Source: Echinicola arenosa (GTDB lineage: Bacteria > Bacteroidota > Bacteroidia > Cytophagales > Cyclobacteriaceae). Taken from it: 64,000 nucleotides of DNA. The DNA lies in contig NZ_JACYTQ010000006.1 of NCBI RefSeq assembly GCF_014841125.1, positions 186,001-250,000 on the forward strand, written 5' to 3'. Position 1 is the first letter of the stretch. Every line of letters starts with the position of its first letter. Below, in pieces: positions 1 to 8,060 of the stretch. The position numbers and the translations under genes are program-made. Below the pieces are notes generated by a model that was not told where the DNA came from, did no database searches, and saw only the letters and a program-made list of their open reading frames with translations.

Positions 1-956
1 CCATTGGCAAAGGTAATAATATCTCCGGGAGTGACGGCATTATATCCAGGCCTATTATCTGTGGCAGGGATCAGGCCAATTACCTCAAGTGGAAGTCCAA
101 GTTTGGAAACTGCACAAATGGCACCGATTACGGCCGCAGCGCCTGCCATGTCAGCTTTCATAAAGTCCATCGAATTGGTGGTTGGCTTAAGGCTCAGTCC
201 ACCCGTATCATAAACTACTCCTTTGCCTATCAAAATAACTGGCTTTTTGAATTTCTTTCCGGTTTTGGGCTTATAATGTAGGATCGAGAATGTTGGAGGC
301 AATTCACTTCCTGCGTTTACCGCCAATAGTCCTTCCATTTTCAAAGAAGCAATTTTGCTCTCATCAAAAATTTCTGTTTCGAACCCATAAGCTTTTCCAA
401 GTCGTTCGATTTCAAGTCCAAGTTGGACAGCATTTAGATGAATAACAGGCTCATTGACCAAGTTTCTCGCCTCATAAGTTGCCTTGGTGACAGTCAAGAG
501 TTCGTCAATGTTGCCTTCCTCAATGATGTCACAAACTACCTCAATAGTCTTGGGGGAGCTTTTCGGGTTACTTTTGTATTTTGTGAATTTATACGAGGCT
601 AATAAAACACCTTCCAAAAAGGCTAGGAAAAGCTTTTCTGATTTTCCGTAGTAAAAAACTTTAGGTTGTTCAGCTTCTTTTAATGACTTCCAAGAAGTAG
701 CCCCTGCTTTTCTGGCCAAGTCCAGTTTATAGGCATTCTCATCGTGGTCTTTACTTTTGAGAAAGGTCAAGTTTGTGTTCTCGTCAGACCAACTAAAGGA
801 CATTTTGTTCTTCTTATAAAGTTGATCCAGAATATAGGCTGACTTGGAATCTTCTATCGGAATGTTTTTGATATCATCTTCCTTTGATACAAAAACTACT
901 CCTGTTTCATTGAGAAGATTTGCTGGAGAGTCTAGTAATCTTATGGCGGTTAGCAT
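1..956 (-). CDS. Leucyl aminopeptidase (M17 family), C-terminus cut by window edge
   Basis: Cytosolic metallo-aminopeptidase that removes N-terminal residues from peptides. Reading the minus strand from an ATG at 956, about 318 residues are visible. The N-terminal part is the variable M17 domain. The catalytic domain then shows GKGVVYDTGG and, some 20 residues later, MKADMAGAA, which carry the Lys and Asp metal and active-site residues of M17 peptidases. The family's NTDAEGRL signature would follow and lies beyond base 1. The start ATG is the only one near the conserved N-terminus; no clear ribosome binding site precedes it. It is divergent from rsmA, with only 54 bases between start codons. 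The family is clear; the substrate range is not. Confidence 0.93.
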   Translation of the reverse strand, partial: MLTAIRLLDSPANLLNETGVVFVSKEDDIKNIPIEDSKSAYILDQLYKKNKMSFSWSDENTNLTFLKSKDHDENAYKLDLARKAGATSWKSLKEAEQPKVFYYGKSEKLFLAFLEGVLLASYKFTKYKSNPKSSPKTIEVVCDIIEEGNIDELLTVTKATYEARNLVNEPVIHLNAVQLGLEIERLGKAYGFETEIFDESKIASLKMEGLLAVNAGSELPPTFSILHYKPKTGKKFKKPVILIGKGVVYDTGGLSLKPTTNSMDFMKADMAGAAAVIGAICAVSKLGLPLEVIGLIPATDNRPGYNAVTPGDIITFAN

Positions 957-1010
957 ATATTGTCTTAATTTTGGTTGGCAATTTACTATAATTTTATCAG
1001 AGAACTAAAG

Positions 1011-1793
1011 ATGGAGAAAGTCAGAGCAAAAAAGCATTTAGGCCAGCATTTCCTGACGGACTTGGGCATAGCAGAAAATATAGCCAAGGCGGTGTCTGGA
1101 CATCGGGGGGTGAAGAAGGTGTTGGAAATTGGCCCAGGTATGGGTGTTTTGACAGATTTTCTCTTACAAGAAAACTGGGATCTGTATTTGGTAGATATTG
1201 ATAAAGAGTCTGTTGCCTATTTGAATAAAAAGTACTCTCAGCTGGGAGATAAGATCATAGAAGCTGATTTTTTGGCACATGATTTTGGAAAGGTTATTGA
1301 TGGAGAGTACATCATTGCCGGTAATTTTCCCTATAATATTTCTTCCCAGATTTTCTTTAAAGTGTTGAGTGAAAGGAATAAAGTGGTAGAAGTGGTGTGC
1401 ATGCTTCAAAAAGAAGTAGCGAAAAGAATCGCTTCGCCACATGGCAACAAAGAATATGGGATTTTAAGTGTGCTTTTACAGGCGTTTTATGATATAGAAT
1501 ATTTATTCACTGTTCCGCCTGATGTCTTTGACCCGCCGCCCAAAGTAGATAGCGGGGTGATCAGGTTGAAAAGAAATGAGGTGGAAATCCTGCCTTGTGA
1601 TGAAAAACTATTTTTTCGTGTGGTAAAACAAGGCTTTAGTACAAGAAGGAAGACTTTGAGAAATGCCTTAAAGTCCATGGGATTGTCAGAGGAAATGCGA
1701 GAAGATCCAATTTTAGATAAACGTGCCGAGCAACTAAGTGTACAAGAGTTTATTTCACTAACCAATAAACTGCAAGCATCTTGGAAAAAATAA
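1011..1793 (+). CDS. rsmA: 16S rRNA (adenine1518-N6/adenine1519-N6)-dimethyltransferase RsmA/KsgA
   Basis: Dimethylates two adjacent adenines in the 3' hairpin of 16S rRNA late in 30S assembly, using S-adenosylmethionine. The 260-residue protein begins with the typical KKHLGQHFL, has the SAM-binding VLEIGPGMG (about residues 38-46) and the catalytic NFPYNI (105-110), and ends with the family's small helical domain (STRRKTLRNAL). Length is normal. I chose ATG 1011 because it starts directly at the conserved N-terminus; an in-frame TTG at 975 would add 12 poorly conserved residues. Its last codons overlap the start of mgtE, so the two are probably co-transcribed. Confidence 0.96.
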   Translation: MEKVRAKKHLGQHFLTDLGIAENIAKAVSGHRGVKKVLEIGPGMGVLTDFLLQENWDLYLVDIDKESVAYLNKKYSQLGDKIIEADFLAHDFGKVIDGEYIIAGNFPYNISSQIFFKVLSERNKVVEVVCMLQKEVAKRIASPHGNKEYGILSVLLQAFYDIEYLFTVPPDVFDPPPKVDSGVIRLKRNEVEILPCDEKLFFRVVKQGFSTRRKTLRNALKSMGLSEEMREDPILDKRAEQLSVQEFISLTNKLQASWKK

Positions 1794-3148
1794 GAGAATT
1801 TGAACTCTCCAAAGAATACCTCGAGTCCTTAAAGGAGAGTGTTGAAGCAGAAGATATAGCTTTTATCCGCGATACTATGGATGGGGCCAATGAAGCTGAC
1901 GTAGCTTCATTGCTTGATGAGTTAGACATGGAGGATGCCCTTTTTGTGCTAAGGGTGTTGGACAAGGAATTTGCGGCTGATATATTGATTGAGCTTGATG
2001 AAGAACCTCAGTTCAAGATAGTGCAGGAAATGGATTCTCCAGAACTAGCCTCATTGCTTGACCGAATGGAGTCCGATGATGCTGTGGATATCCTTCATCA
2101 GTTGGTGGTGAAAGATAGGGAAGAGGTCATCAGTTTCCTTCAGGAGAAAGAAAAATCAGGACATATTCTTGAGCTGCTGCGTTATGAGGAAGGTAGCGCA
2201 GGTGCCTTGATGGCTAAGGAATTTATCAAAGCTAACCTCAATTGGACAGTCGTACAAACCATAGATGAAATCCGACGCCAAGCTGAAAATGTAGAGAAAA
2301 TCTATTCTATTTATGTGGTGGATAACAAAGAGAGTTTGATAGGCAGAGTGGCTTTGAAAAAGATCATCTTGTCTTCCTCCGACACAAAAATAAAGGACAT
2401 ATACGAAGAGGATTTGATTTCCGTACCGACATATATGGACGAGGAAGAGATAGCAGAAATCATGCGTAAATATGATTTGGAAGCTTTGCCGGTAGTTAAT
2501 GCAAAGAATAAACTGGTGGGAAGGATAACGGTCGATGACGTATTGGACGTAATTCGCGACCAAGCAGAAGAAGATATGCAGGCCATGACGGGTATTTCAG
2601 ATGATGTAGAAGAATCTGATTCCGTCTTTAGACTTTCCAAGGCAAGATTACCTTGGCTTATGATCGGTATTTTTGGAGGCTTGATGGGAGCCCGTATTAT
2701 TGGGATTTTTGATGAAGGTTTGAGGCAATATGTTGAGTTGGCTTCATTTATACCCTTGATCACCGCGACAGGAGGGAATGTAGGCATTCAGTCATCTTCC
2801 TTAGTGGTTCAGTCATTGGCAGCAAAATCCGTCTTTGCAGAAAGTATAGGAAAACGTTTCGCAAAGGTTCTTTTGGTAGCGGTTTTAAATGGAATCGTTT
2901 TGGCTTTACTCGTTTTTGGAACAGTGGTGTTTGTATATGGAAATAAAGTGGAATTTGGTATTGTGGTGGGATTGGCGTTGTTTAGTGTGGTTTTGCTCGC
3001 ATCCTTTATGGGTACAGTGACCCCTATTGTTTTGGACAAATTTGGAATCAATCCAGCCATGGCCTCAGGTCCGTTCATTACCACGGCCAACGACCTTTTG
3101 GGCTTGGCGGTTTATTTCCTGGTAGCAATGATGCTCCTGAAACTATAA
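1781..3148 (+). CDS. mgtE: Magnesium transporter MgtE
   Basis: Mg2+ channel/transporter of the inner membrane, gated by cytosolic Mg2+. The 455 residues show the expected order: MgtE N-domain helical repeats (about 30-130, rich in Asp/Glu), two CBS domains (about 135-255) and a C-terminal membrane domain with five hydrophobic segments (about 285-455). The last segments carry NPAMASGPFITTANDLLG, matching the family's conserved pore region. The reading frame opens with TTG at 1781, overlapping the rsmA stop by 13 bases; the first ATG is about 30 codons downstream and would remove the start of the N-domain, so TTG is preferred. The overlap implies translational coupling to rsmA. Confidence 0.94.
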   Translation: MEKIREFELSKEYLESLKESVEAEDIAFIRDTMDGANEADVASLLDELDMEDALFVLRVLDKEFAADILIELDEEPQFKIVQEMDSPELASLLDRMESDDAVDILHQLVVKDREEVISFLQEKEKSGHILELLRYEEGSAGALMAKEFIKANLNWTVVQTIDEIRRQAENVEKIYSIYVVDNKESLIGRVALKKIILSSSDTKIKDIYEEDLISVPTYMDEEEIAEIMRKYDLEALPVVNAKNKLVGRITVDDVLDVIRDQAEEDMQAMTGISDDVEESDSVFRLSKARLPWLMIGIFGGLMGARIIGIFDEGLRQYVELASFIPLITATGGNVGIQSSSLVVQSLAAKSVFAESIGKRFAKVLLVAVLNGIVLALLVFGTVVFVYGNKVEFGIVVGLALFSVVLLASFMGTVTPIVLDKFGINPAMASGPFITTANDLLGLAVYFLVAMMLLKL

Positions 3149-3196
3149 AACAAATCATATAATAACCACTAAATTAGTTTTTGAAAATTTGAACCA

Positions 3197-4132
3197 ATGA
3201 AAATTTTAATCATAGATGAAATGCATCCTAGCATTACACCTCTTTTAATGGAAGCTGGGTTTGAAGTTAATTACCGTCCTGAAATCAACAGAAAGGAAAT
3301 ATTGGAAGTTGTCGGTGAATATGAAGGGTTGATCATTCGCTCCAAAACTCCTATGGATGAGCCTTTGTTAAAAGAAGCAAATAAGCTTAGGTTTATTGCC
3401 CGGGCCGGAGCAGGGTTGGATAAGATTGATTTAGACTATATAGCTGAAAATAATATTGAACTTTTCCATGCTCCTGAGGGGAATAGGGATGCCGTTGGGG
3501 AACATGCAGTGGCCATGTTGCTGTCACTTTTTAATAACCTTCATAAGTCAGATAGTGAAGTAAGAAAGGGGATTTGGGATAGGGAAGGAAATAGAGGAGA
3601 AGAGCTTCAAGGTAAAACTGTTGGGGTTTTTGGGTATGGTAATATGGGCCAAGCTTTTGCCAGGCGGTTGAAGGGCTTTGGTGTAAAGGTACTTGCTTAT
3701 GATAAATACCGAGAAGGCTACGGGGATGAAAATGCAAATGAAGCTAGTTTTGAAACTATTCAAGAGCAAGCAGATATTTTGAGTATTCATGTTCCGCTAA
3801 CTGATGAAACCAGAAACTTCTTTACCACGAAAGTGTTGAGAGGGTTTAAGAAGCCTTTTTATCTGATCAATACTGCCAGAGGCGAAGTTATTAGCTTAGA
3901 TACACTTAATGAAACCTTGTCAGATGGAGTTTTGAAAGGGGCACTGCTGGATGTACTGGAAAATGAAAAGCTACACACTTTAAGCAGTGCACAAAAAATG
4001 TCTTTCGACAGATTAGTGCAGCGAGATAATGTCATGTTCTCTCCTCATATTGCTGGTTGGACATTTCAATCCTATGAAAAAATCAATCAGGTTTTGGTGG
4101 CTAAAATCAAGGGAAAATTCCCCCTTAAATGA
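3197..4132 (+). CDS. D-isomer-specific 2-hydroxyacid dehydrogenase (SerA-like)
   Basis: NAD-dependent oxidoreductase acting on a 2-hydroxy/2-keto acid; 311 residues. The catalytic domain is split around a Rossmann domain with GVFGYGNMG (about 141-149). The catalytic Arg-Glu-His set is present: NTARGEV, the Glu of LLDVLENE, and the His of SPHIAG near the end. It is related to phosphoglycerate dehydrogenase but lacks the C-terminal ACT domain and is shorter, so a role in serine synthesis is possible but unproven; no serB or serC lies nearby. A stand-alone gene 48 bases after mgtE and followed by a hairpin at 4226. Confidence 0.88.
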   Translation: MKILIIDEMHPSITPLLMEAGFEVNYRPEINRKEILEVVGEYEGLIIRSKTPMDEPLLKEANKLRFIARAGAGLDKIDLDYIAENNIELFHAPEGNRDAVGEHAVAMLLSLFNNLHKSDSEVRKGIWDREGNRGEELQGKTVGVFGYGNMGQAFARRLKGFGVKVLAYDKYREGYGDENANEASFETIQEQADILSIHVPLTDETRNFFTTKVLRGFKKPFYLINTARGEVISLDTLNETLSDGVLKGALLDVLENEKLHTLSSAQKMSFDRLVQRDNVMFSPHIAGWTFQSYEKINQVLVAKIKGKFPLK

Positions 4133-4164
4133 TATTAGGGCGTTTACAAATCTAAACCTTAAAA

Positions 4165-4195
4165 TTGTATTATCGTTTACTAATGTTTATATTTG
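4165..4195 (+). promoter_or_regulatory. Bacteroidota-type promoter upstream of greA
   Basis: TTG at 4165-4167, a 20-base spacer, then TATATTTG at 4188-4195. This matches the -33/-7 consensus (TTG ... TAnnTTTG) known for Bacteroidota. Transcription would start near 4200, about 85 bases before greA and directly before the hairpin at 4226. Confidence 0.6.
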
Positions 4196-4225
4196 CCTAA
4201 GACACAAATAAAAGCAAGAATAGGT

Positions 4226-4263
4226 AACGGTCTTCAGCAATGAGGCCGTTCTTTTATTTTTCA
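4226..4263 (+). terminator. Hairpin with T-run between promoter and greA
   Basis: AACGGTCTTC, a short loop and GAGGCCGTT form a G-U-containing stem, followed by a T-rich tract. It could end transcription from the dehydrogenase gene, but it lies downstream of the greA promoter and so may also attenuate greA. Confidence 0.6.
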
Positions 4264-4285
4264 AGCTTTGTAAATTAAATTGACT

Positions 4286-4759
4286 ATGGGAAAAGTACAA
4301 TATTACACTGAAGAGGGTCTTAAGAAGCTAAAGGATGAGCTTCAAGAATTGAAGACTAAAGGAAGACATGATATTGCGAAGCAAATCGCAGAAGCAAGGG
4401 ACAAAGGAGATTTGAGTGAGAATGCTGAATATGATGCAGCCAAAGATGCTCAAGGATTGCTTGAACTTAAAATATCTAAGCTGGAAGAGGTTGTGGGAAA
4501 TGCCAGAGTGCTTGATAATTCCAAAATGGATATGTCAAAAGTGGGCATTCTTAGTACTGTTAAAATCAAAAATGTCAAAAATGGCATGACAGTAGCTTAT
4601 ACCCTTGTTTCCGAGGAGGAGGCAGATTTGAAATCCAATAAAATTTCATTGGCTTCTCCATTTGGTAAAGGCCTTTTAGGTAAAAAAGTGGGAGAGATAG
4701 CCCAGATTAATGCCCCGGCTGGAGTAGTGGAATTTGAAGTATTAGAGATTAATTACTAA
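4286..4759 (+). CDS. greA: Transcription elongation factor GreA
   Basis: Rescues backtracked RNA polymerase by stimulating transcript cleavage through the secondary channel. The 157-residue protein has the N-terminal coiled coil (about 1-75), with the conserved RDKGDLSENAEYDAAKDAQ tip containing the acidic pair that acts at the polymerase active site, and the C-terminal FKBP-like domain (about 80-157, with SLASPFGKGLLGKKVGE). ATG 4286 gives the usual N-terminus; a TTG at 4280 would add two residues. Its own promoter at 4165 and a leader hairpin precede it, and a strong terminator follows. Confidence 0.96.
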   Translation: MGKVQYYTEEGLKKLKDELQELKTKGRHDIAKQIAEARDKGDLSENAEYDAAKDAQGLLELKISKLEEVVGNARVLDNSKMDMSKVGILSTVKIKNVKNGMTVAYTLVSEEEADLKSNKISLASPFGKGLLGKKVGEIAQINAPAGVVEFEVLEINY

Positions 4760-4766
4760 ATAGCTT

Positions 4767-4803
4767 AATCCCGATGGTAATCCATTCGGGATTTTTTATT
4801 TTT
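4767..4803 (+). terminator. Rho-independent terminator of greA
   Basis: AATCCCGATGG and its near-complement TCCATTCGGGATT flank a 3-base loop and are followed by TTTTTTATTTTT. It begins seven bases after the greA stop codon. Confidence 0.85.
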
Positions 4804-4808
4804 ATCCC

Positions 4809-5207
4809 ATGGCAAGTATATTCACAAAAATCATCAATAGAGAAATTCCTGGCCACATAGTGGCTGAGGATGATCATTACATCGCTTTTCTAGATATTAT
4901 GCCCCTAGTAAAAGGACACGTATTGGTTGTTCCCAAGCAAGAGGTAGATTATATTTTCGATTTGGAAGATGATGTCCTTTCAGGCTTAAATATTTTTGCT
5001 AAAAAAGTAGCAAAGGCCATTGACAAAACCATAAAGTGTACAAGGGTGGGAGTAGCAGTAATTGGCTTGGAAGTCCCTCATGTTCATGTTCACTTGGTAC
5101 CCTTGAATACCATGGACGATATCAATTTCACTCGTCCAAAGCTTAAATTGGAAAATGAAGAAATGGCGGAGATTGCTAAAAAAATCAAAGGGGTTGTAGA
5201 ACTCTAA
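4809..5207 (+). CDS. HIT family protein (HINT-like nucleotide phosphoramidase)
   Basis: Small cytosolic hydrolase of the histidine-triad family, whose HINT branch cleaves AMP-linked phosphoramidates. The 132 residues match the family's usual length. The triad HVHVH (91-95) is in the C-terminal half, and the N-terminus IFTKIINREIPG is typical of HINT proteins. It starts almost immediately after the greA terminator, so a promoter must lie in or before that hairpin, or read-through occurs. It is followed by a bidirectional terminator shared with the minus-strand gene ending at 5263. True substrate unknown. Confidence 0.92.
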   Translation: MASIFTKIINREIPGHIVAEDDHYIAFLDIMPLVKGHVLVVPKQEVDYIFDLEDDVLSGLNIFAKKVAKAIDKTIKCTRVGVAVIGLEVPHVHVHLVPLNTMDDINFTRPKLKLENEEMAEIAKKIKGVVEL

Positions 5208-5225
5208 TAGAAAATTAATTTCATT

Positions 5226-5257
5226 AAAAAGGCCCTGTAGTACATGCAGGGCCTTTT
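5226..5257. terminator. Bidirectional terminator between convergent genes
   Basis: AAAAAGGCCCTG and CAGGGCCTTTTT form a perfect 12-bp stem around an 8-9 base loop, with A-run and T-run on the two sides. It serves the HIT gene (+) and the small gene ending at 5263 (-). Confidence 0.9.
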
Positions 5258-5262
5258 TAATT

Positions 5263-5637
5263 TTAATCATTTGGATAGGGGATATATACAAAATTGGTGA
5301 ATTCTTCATCTACTACAAATAAACAGCAGAACTCATCAGGATCCTTATAAGCCTTTTTAAAATCCTCTATTGATTTTTCATCCACCAATTTCCTCTGGAT
5401 GAATTCATCTAGGTAAGTGATGTAATAATTCCAATCCACTTTTACTTCTTTGTTACCGATCAATAATTGACCTATTGGCTGTTCTGTTTTGCAAACTGGA
5501 AAGATTGGGTGCTTAGAAAATTTCCTAGACCTTACTTGGTAAGATGCTTCCTTTAACGTATCGGCTACTTTTACAAAATCCTTGGTGATTGTACCCAAGT
5601 ATTTGCCGTTCAATTCTGGATCATTATCGTCTCTCAT
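5263..5637 (-). CDS. Conserved hypothetical protein downstream of rlmD
   Basis: I do not recognise a family. The 124-residue product is soluble, without signal peptide or membrane segment, rich in charged and aromatic residues (MRDDNDPELNGKYLG at the N-terminus, FCCLFVVDEE and YIPYPND at the end). ATG 5637 lies two bases beyond the rlmD stop codon, so the two genes form a tight operon. An open frame extends further upstream to 5775, but only as an antisense shadow of rlmD. Function could relate to rlmD or simply be carried along. Confidence 0.75.
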   Translation of the reverse strand: MRDDNDPELNGKYLGTITKDFVKVADTLKEASYQVRSRKFSKHPIFPVCKTEQPIGQLLIGNKEVKVDWNYYITYLDEFIQRKLVDEKSIEDFKKAYKDPDEFCCLFVVDEEFTNFVYIPYPND

Positions 5638-5639
5638 CT

Positions 5640-7034
5640 TTATTTTTTTAAAGTCAGTAATACTACATTCTCTACATGGTAAGTCTGTGGGAACATATCT
5701 ACTGGTTGAACAATATCCACTTGGTATTTCTCTCCCAAAAGTGCTACATCTCTGGCTTGAGTGGCTGGATTGCAACTAACATAAACTATTTTAGGAGCTT
5801 CTAATTTGAGAAGCATCTTAACCACGTCTTCATGCATTCCAGCTCTAGGAGGATCAGTTATGATGACATCAGGGGCAGCGTGTTCACTAATGAACTCATC
5901 TGTAAGCATGTCTTTCATATCCCCTGCGTAAAACAGGGTGTTTTCCAGTCCGTTAACTTTGGCATTTAGTTTTGCGTCCTCTATAGCAGCTTCCACATAT
6001 TCAATTCCAATGACTTGTTTGGCTTTTTTGGCCACGAAGTTGGCGATGGTTCCTGTTCCGGTGTAGAGGTCATACACTACCTCATTACCTTGCAATCCGG
6101 CAAACTCCCGGGTGACTTTATACAGCTCGTAAGCTTGTTCAGAGTTGGTCTGGTAGAAAGATTTAGGGCCAATTCTAAATTCGAGGCCTTCCATTTGCTC
6201 TATGATATAATCCCGACCTCTGAAAATATGAATTTCCTGGTCATGAAACGTTTCATTCTTTTTGAGATTGATGATATAAAGCAGAGAAGTGATATTTGGG
6301 AATCTATCTGCCAAGAATTCCATTACTTTTTGAATTTCCTCTGATGCATCTTCTCCGAACTGAACAATCACCATGGTCTCTCCTGTTGAAGTGGTGCGAA
6401 TGATCAAGTTCCTTAAGACACCTTCTTGCTTGATCATATCAAAGAAGCTGATATTGTTTTTTAAGGCGAAGTCCCTCAGTTCATTTCTGACATCATTGGA
6501 AATGTCCCCTTGCAGGTAACAATGTTCTATATCTACGATTTTATCAAACCGCTTAGGAATATGAAAGCCAAGAGCATTTCGCTCAAACTCTTTTCCGGAA
6601 TTGATTTCTTCTCGGGTCAACCAACGGTTATTGGAGAAGGTGAAATCCAATTTGTTTCTGTAATACTGGGTTTTGGCAGAGCCAATGATAGGCTTGACCT
6701 CTGGAATGGGCACTTTGGCAATTCTCTGAAACTGGTCCAAGACCTGTTGGCGCTTATAGGTAAGCTGTAGGTCATAGTTGATGTGTTGCCACTTGCATCC
6801 ACCGCAGACGCCAAAATGAGAACAGAAAGGCTCCACACGGTCATTCGAATATTTGTGGATTTTAATCGCTTCACCCTCCATAAAGCTGCTTTTCCCTTTG
6901 GTGATGCGGACGTCCACCACATCTCCTGGCGCAACTTGCTGCACAAATACTACTTTGCCTTCATAATGGGCTATACTTTTGCCCTCAGAAGCTATCCGCT
7001 CTATCGTAAGGTTTTCTAGAACCTTATTTTTCAT
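5640..7034 (-). CDS. rlmD: 23S rRNA (uracil-C5)-methyltransferase RlmD-like
   Basis: SAM-dependent methyltransferase of the RumA/TrmA family, probably modifying a conserved uracil in 23S rRNA. About 464 residues: N-terminal TRAM RNA-binding domain (about 1-60), a 4Fe-4S cluster site with CSHFGVCGGC (Cys 71, 77, 80) plus a later Cys, the SAM-binding VVYDLYTGTGTI, the DPPRAG motif, and the catalytic Cys in VYVSCNP. ATG 7034 is preferred because the promoter at 7053-7084 would place the transcript start near 7046; ATG 7046 (MSRK) is the alternative and would be nearly leaderless. RlmD versus RlmCD specificity cannot be told from sequence. Confidence 0.92.
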   Translation of the reverse strand: MKNKVLENLTIERIASEGKSIAHYEGKVVFVQQVAPGDVVDVRITKGKSSFMEGEAIKIHKYSNDRVEPFCSHFGVCGGCKWQHINYDLQLTYKRQQVLDQFQRIAKVPIPEVKPIIGSAKTQYYRNKLDFTFSNNRWLTREEINSGKEFERNALGFHIPKRFDKIVDIEHCYLQGDISNDVRNELRDFALKNNISFFDMIKQEGVLRNLIIRTTSTGETMVIVQFGEDASEEIQKVMEFLADRFPNITSLLYIINLKKNETFHDQEIHIFRGRDYIIEQMEGLEFRIGPKSFYQTNSEQAYELYKVTREFAGLQGNEVVYDLYTGTGTIANFVAKKAKQVIGIEYVEAAIEDAKLNAKVNGLENTLFYAGDMKDMLTDEFISEHAAPDVIITDPPRAGMHEDVVKMLLKLEAPKIVYVSCNPATQARDVALLGEKYQVDIVQPVDMFPQTYHVENVVLLTLKK

Positions 7035-7052
7035 CTTTCTCGACATAGGCTG

Positions 7053-7084
7053 CAAAATTAATCATAATCTTTGAAAAGCCACAA
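7053..7084 (-). promoter_or_regulatory. Promoter of rlmD operon
   Basis: On the minus strand, TTG (7084-7082), a 21-base spacer and TAATTTTG (7060-7053) match the Bacteroidota -33/-7 consensus. The predicted start of transcription is only about 10-15 bases before the chosen rlmD start codon. Confidence 0.55.
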
Positions 7085-7241
7085 GGCTACGGCAAGTGTC
7101 AAAGGAACTCTGATGGGTTTTTGAATAATGTTCTTCAATAGGAGGGGAAATGTAAAATAGATCTTTCGAACAATATTCTTTTTTCGAATCCTGCCAAATA
7201 TTGTGAATTGATTATCTTTAGGCTTAAAGTTTTAATGAACA

Positions 7242-8054
7242 ATGAAGTTTAAAGACAAGGTAGTTATCGTGACAGGGGCGACCTCTGGAATTGGAGAGGC
7301 GTGTGCAATGATTTTTGGGAAAGAAGGGGCTAAAGTAGCCATAACTGGACGAAATCAAGTAAAGCTTGATAATAGCTTGGTGACATTACAACGAGAAGGG
7401 GTAGAATGCTTGGGGATTTTGGCAGATGCGGGTTCTGAAGATGACAATCGCATGATGGCTGAAAAAGTGCAAACACATTTTGGAAAGATAGATATCTTGG
7501 TCAATAATGCTGGCATATCCATGAGGGCCTTGTTTGAGGAACTGGATACAGAAATATTTCATAAAGTGATGGATACCAATTTTTGGGGGACGGTATATGC
7601 TACCAAATATTGCTTGCCACAAATAATAAAAAACAAGGGTTCAATCATTGGAGTTTCCTCTATAAACGGGTATCGAGGAACACCTGCAAGAACTGCCTAT
7701 ACCGCCAGTAAATATGCCATGAATGGCTTCTTGGAATCACTCAGAACAGAAGTCATGAAAAGGGACGTGCATGTACTGGTGGCTTGCCCAGGATTTACAG
7801 CATCCAATATCAGAAATAATGCTTTGACAGCTGATGGCAGCTCACAAGGAGAGTCTCCAAGGAATGAGAATGACATGATGTCGGCTGAAGAAGTGGCTCA
7901 ACATATCCTAAAAGCAACTGTAAAGAGACGGAGGGACTTGGTTTTGACCAGAGAAGGAAAACTGGCTGTGTTTTTGAATAAATGGATACCAGGAATAATG
8001 GATGGAATCGTTTATAATCACATGGCTAAAGAAAAGGATTCTCCATTTAAATAA
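7242..8054 (+). CDS. Short-chain dehydrogenase/reductase
   Basis: Classical SDR oxidoreductase of 270 residues, NAD(P)-dependent. Visible motifs are the cofactor-binding TGATSGIG (11-18), NNAG (88-91), catalytic Ser140, and YTASK (Tyr153, Lys157). GR at positions 36-37 after the second strand hints at NADP preference. The C-terminal part resembles the DHRS7-like group (KRRRDLVLTREGKLAVFLNKW), but the substrate is unknown. The helicase gene starts six bases after its stop codon, so the two are likely one transcript; no functional link between them is obvious. Confidence 0.9.
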   Translation: MKFKDKVVIVTGATSGIGEACAMIFGKEGAKVAITGRNQVKLDNSLVTLQREGVECLGILADAGSEDDNRMMAEKVQTHFGKIDILVNNAGISMRALFEELDTEIFHKVMDTNFWGTVYATKYCLPQIIKNKGSIIGVSSINGYRGTPARTAYTASKYAMNGFLESLRTEVMKRDVHVLVACPGFTASNIRNNALTADGSSQGESPRNENDMMSAEEVAQHILKATVKRRRDLVLTREGKLAVFLNKWIPGIMDGIVYNHMAKEKDSPFK

Positions 8055-8060
8055 TTGCTT

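Noticed and set aside
5638-5775. Upstream extension of the small gene after rlmD
   Set aside because: The added residues lie inside rlmD in another frame and are low in plausibility; ATG 5637 directly follows the rlmD stop.
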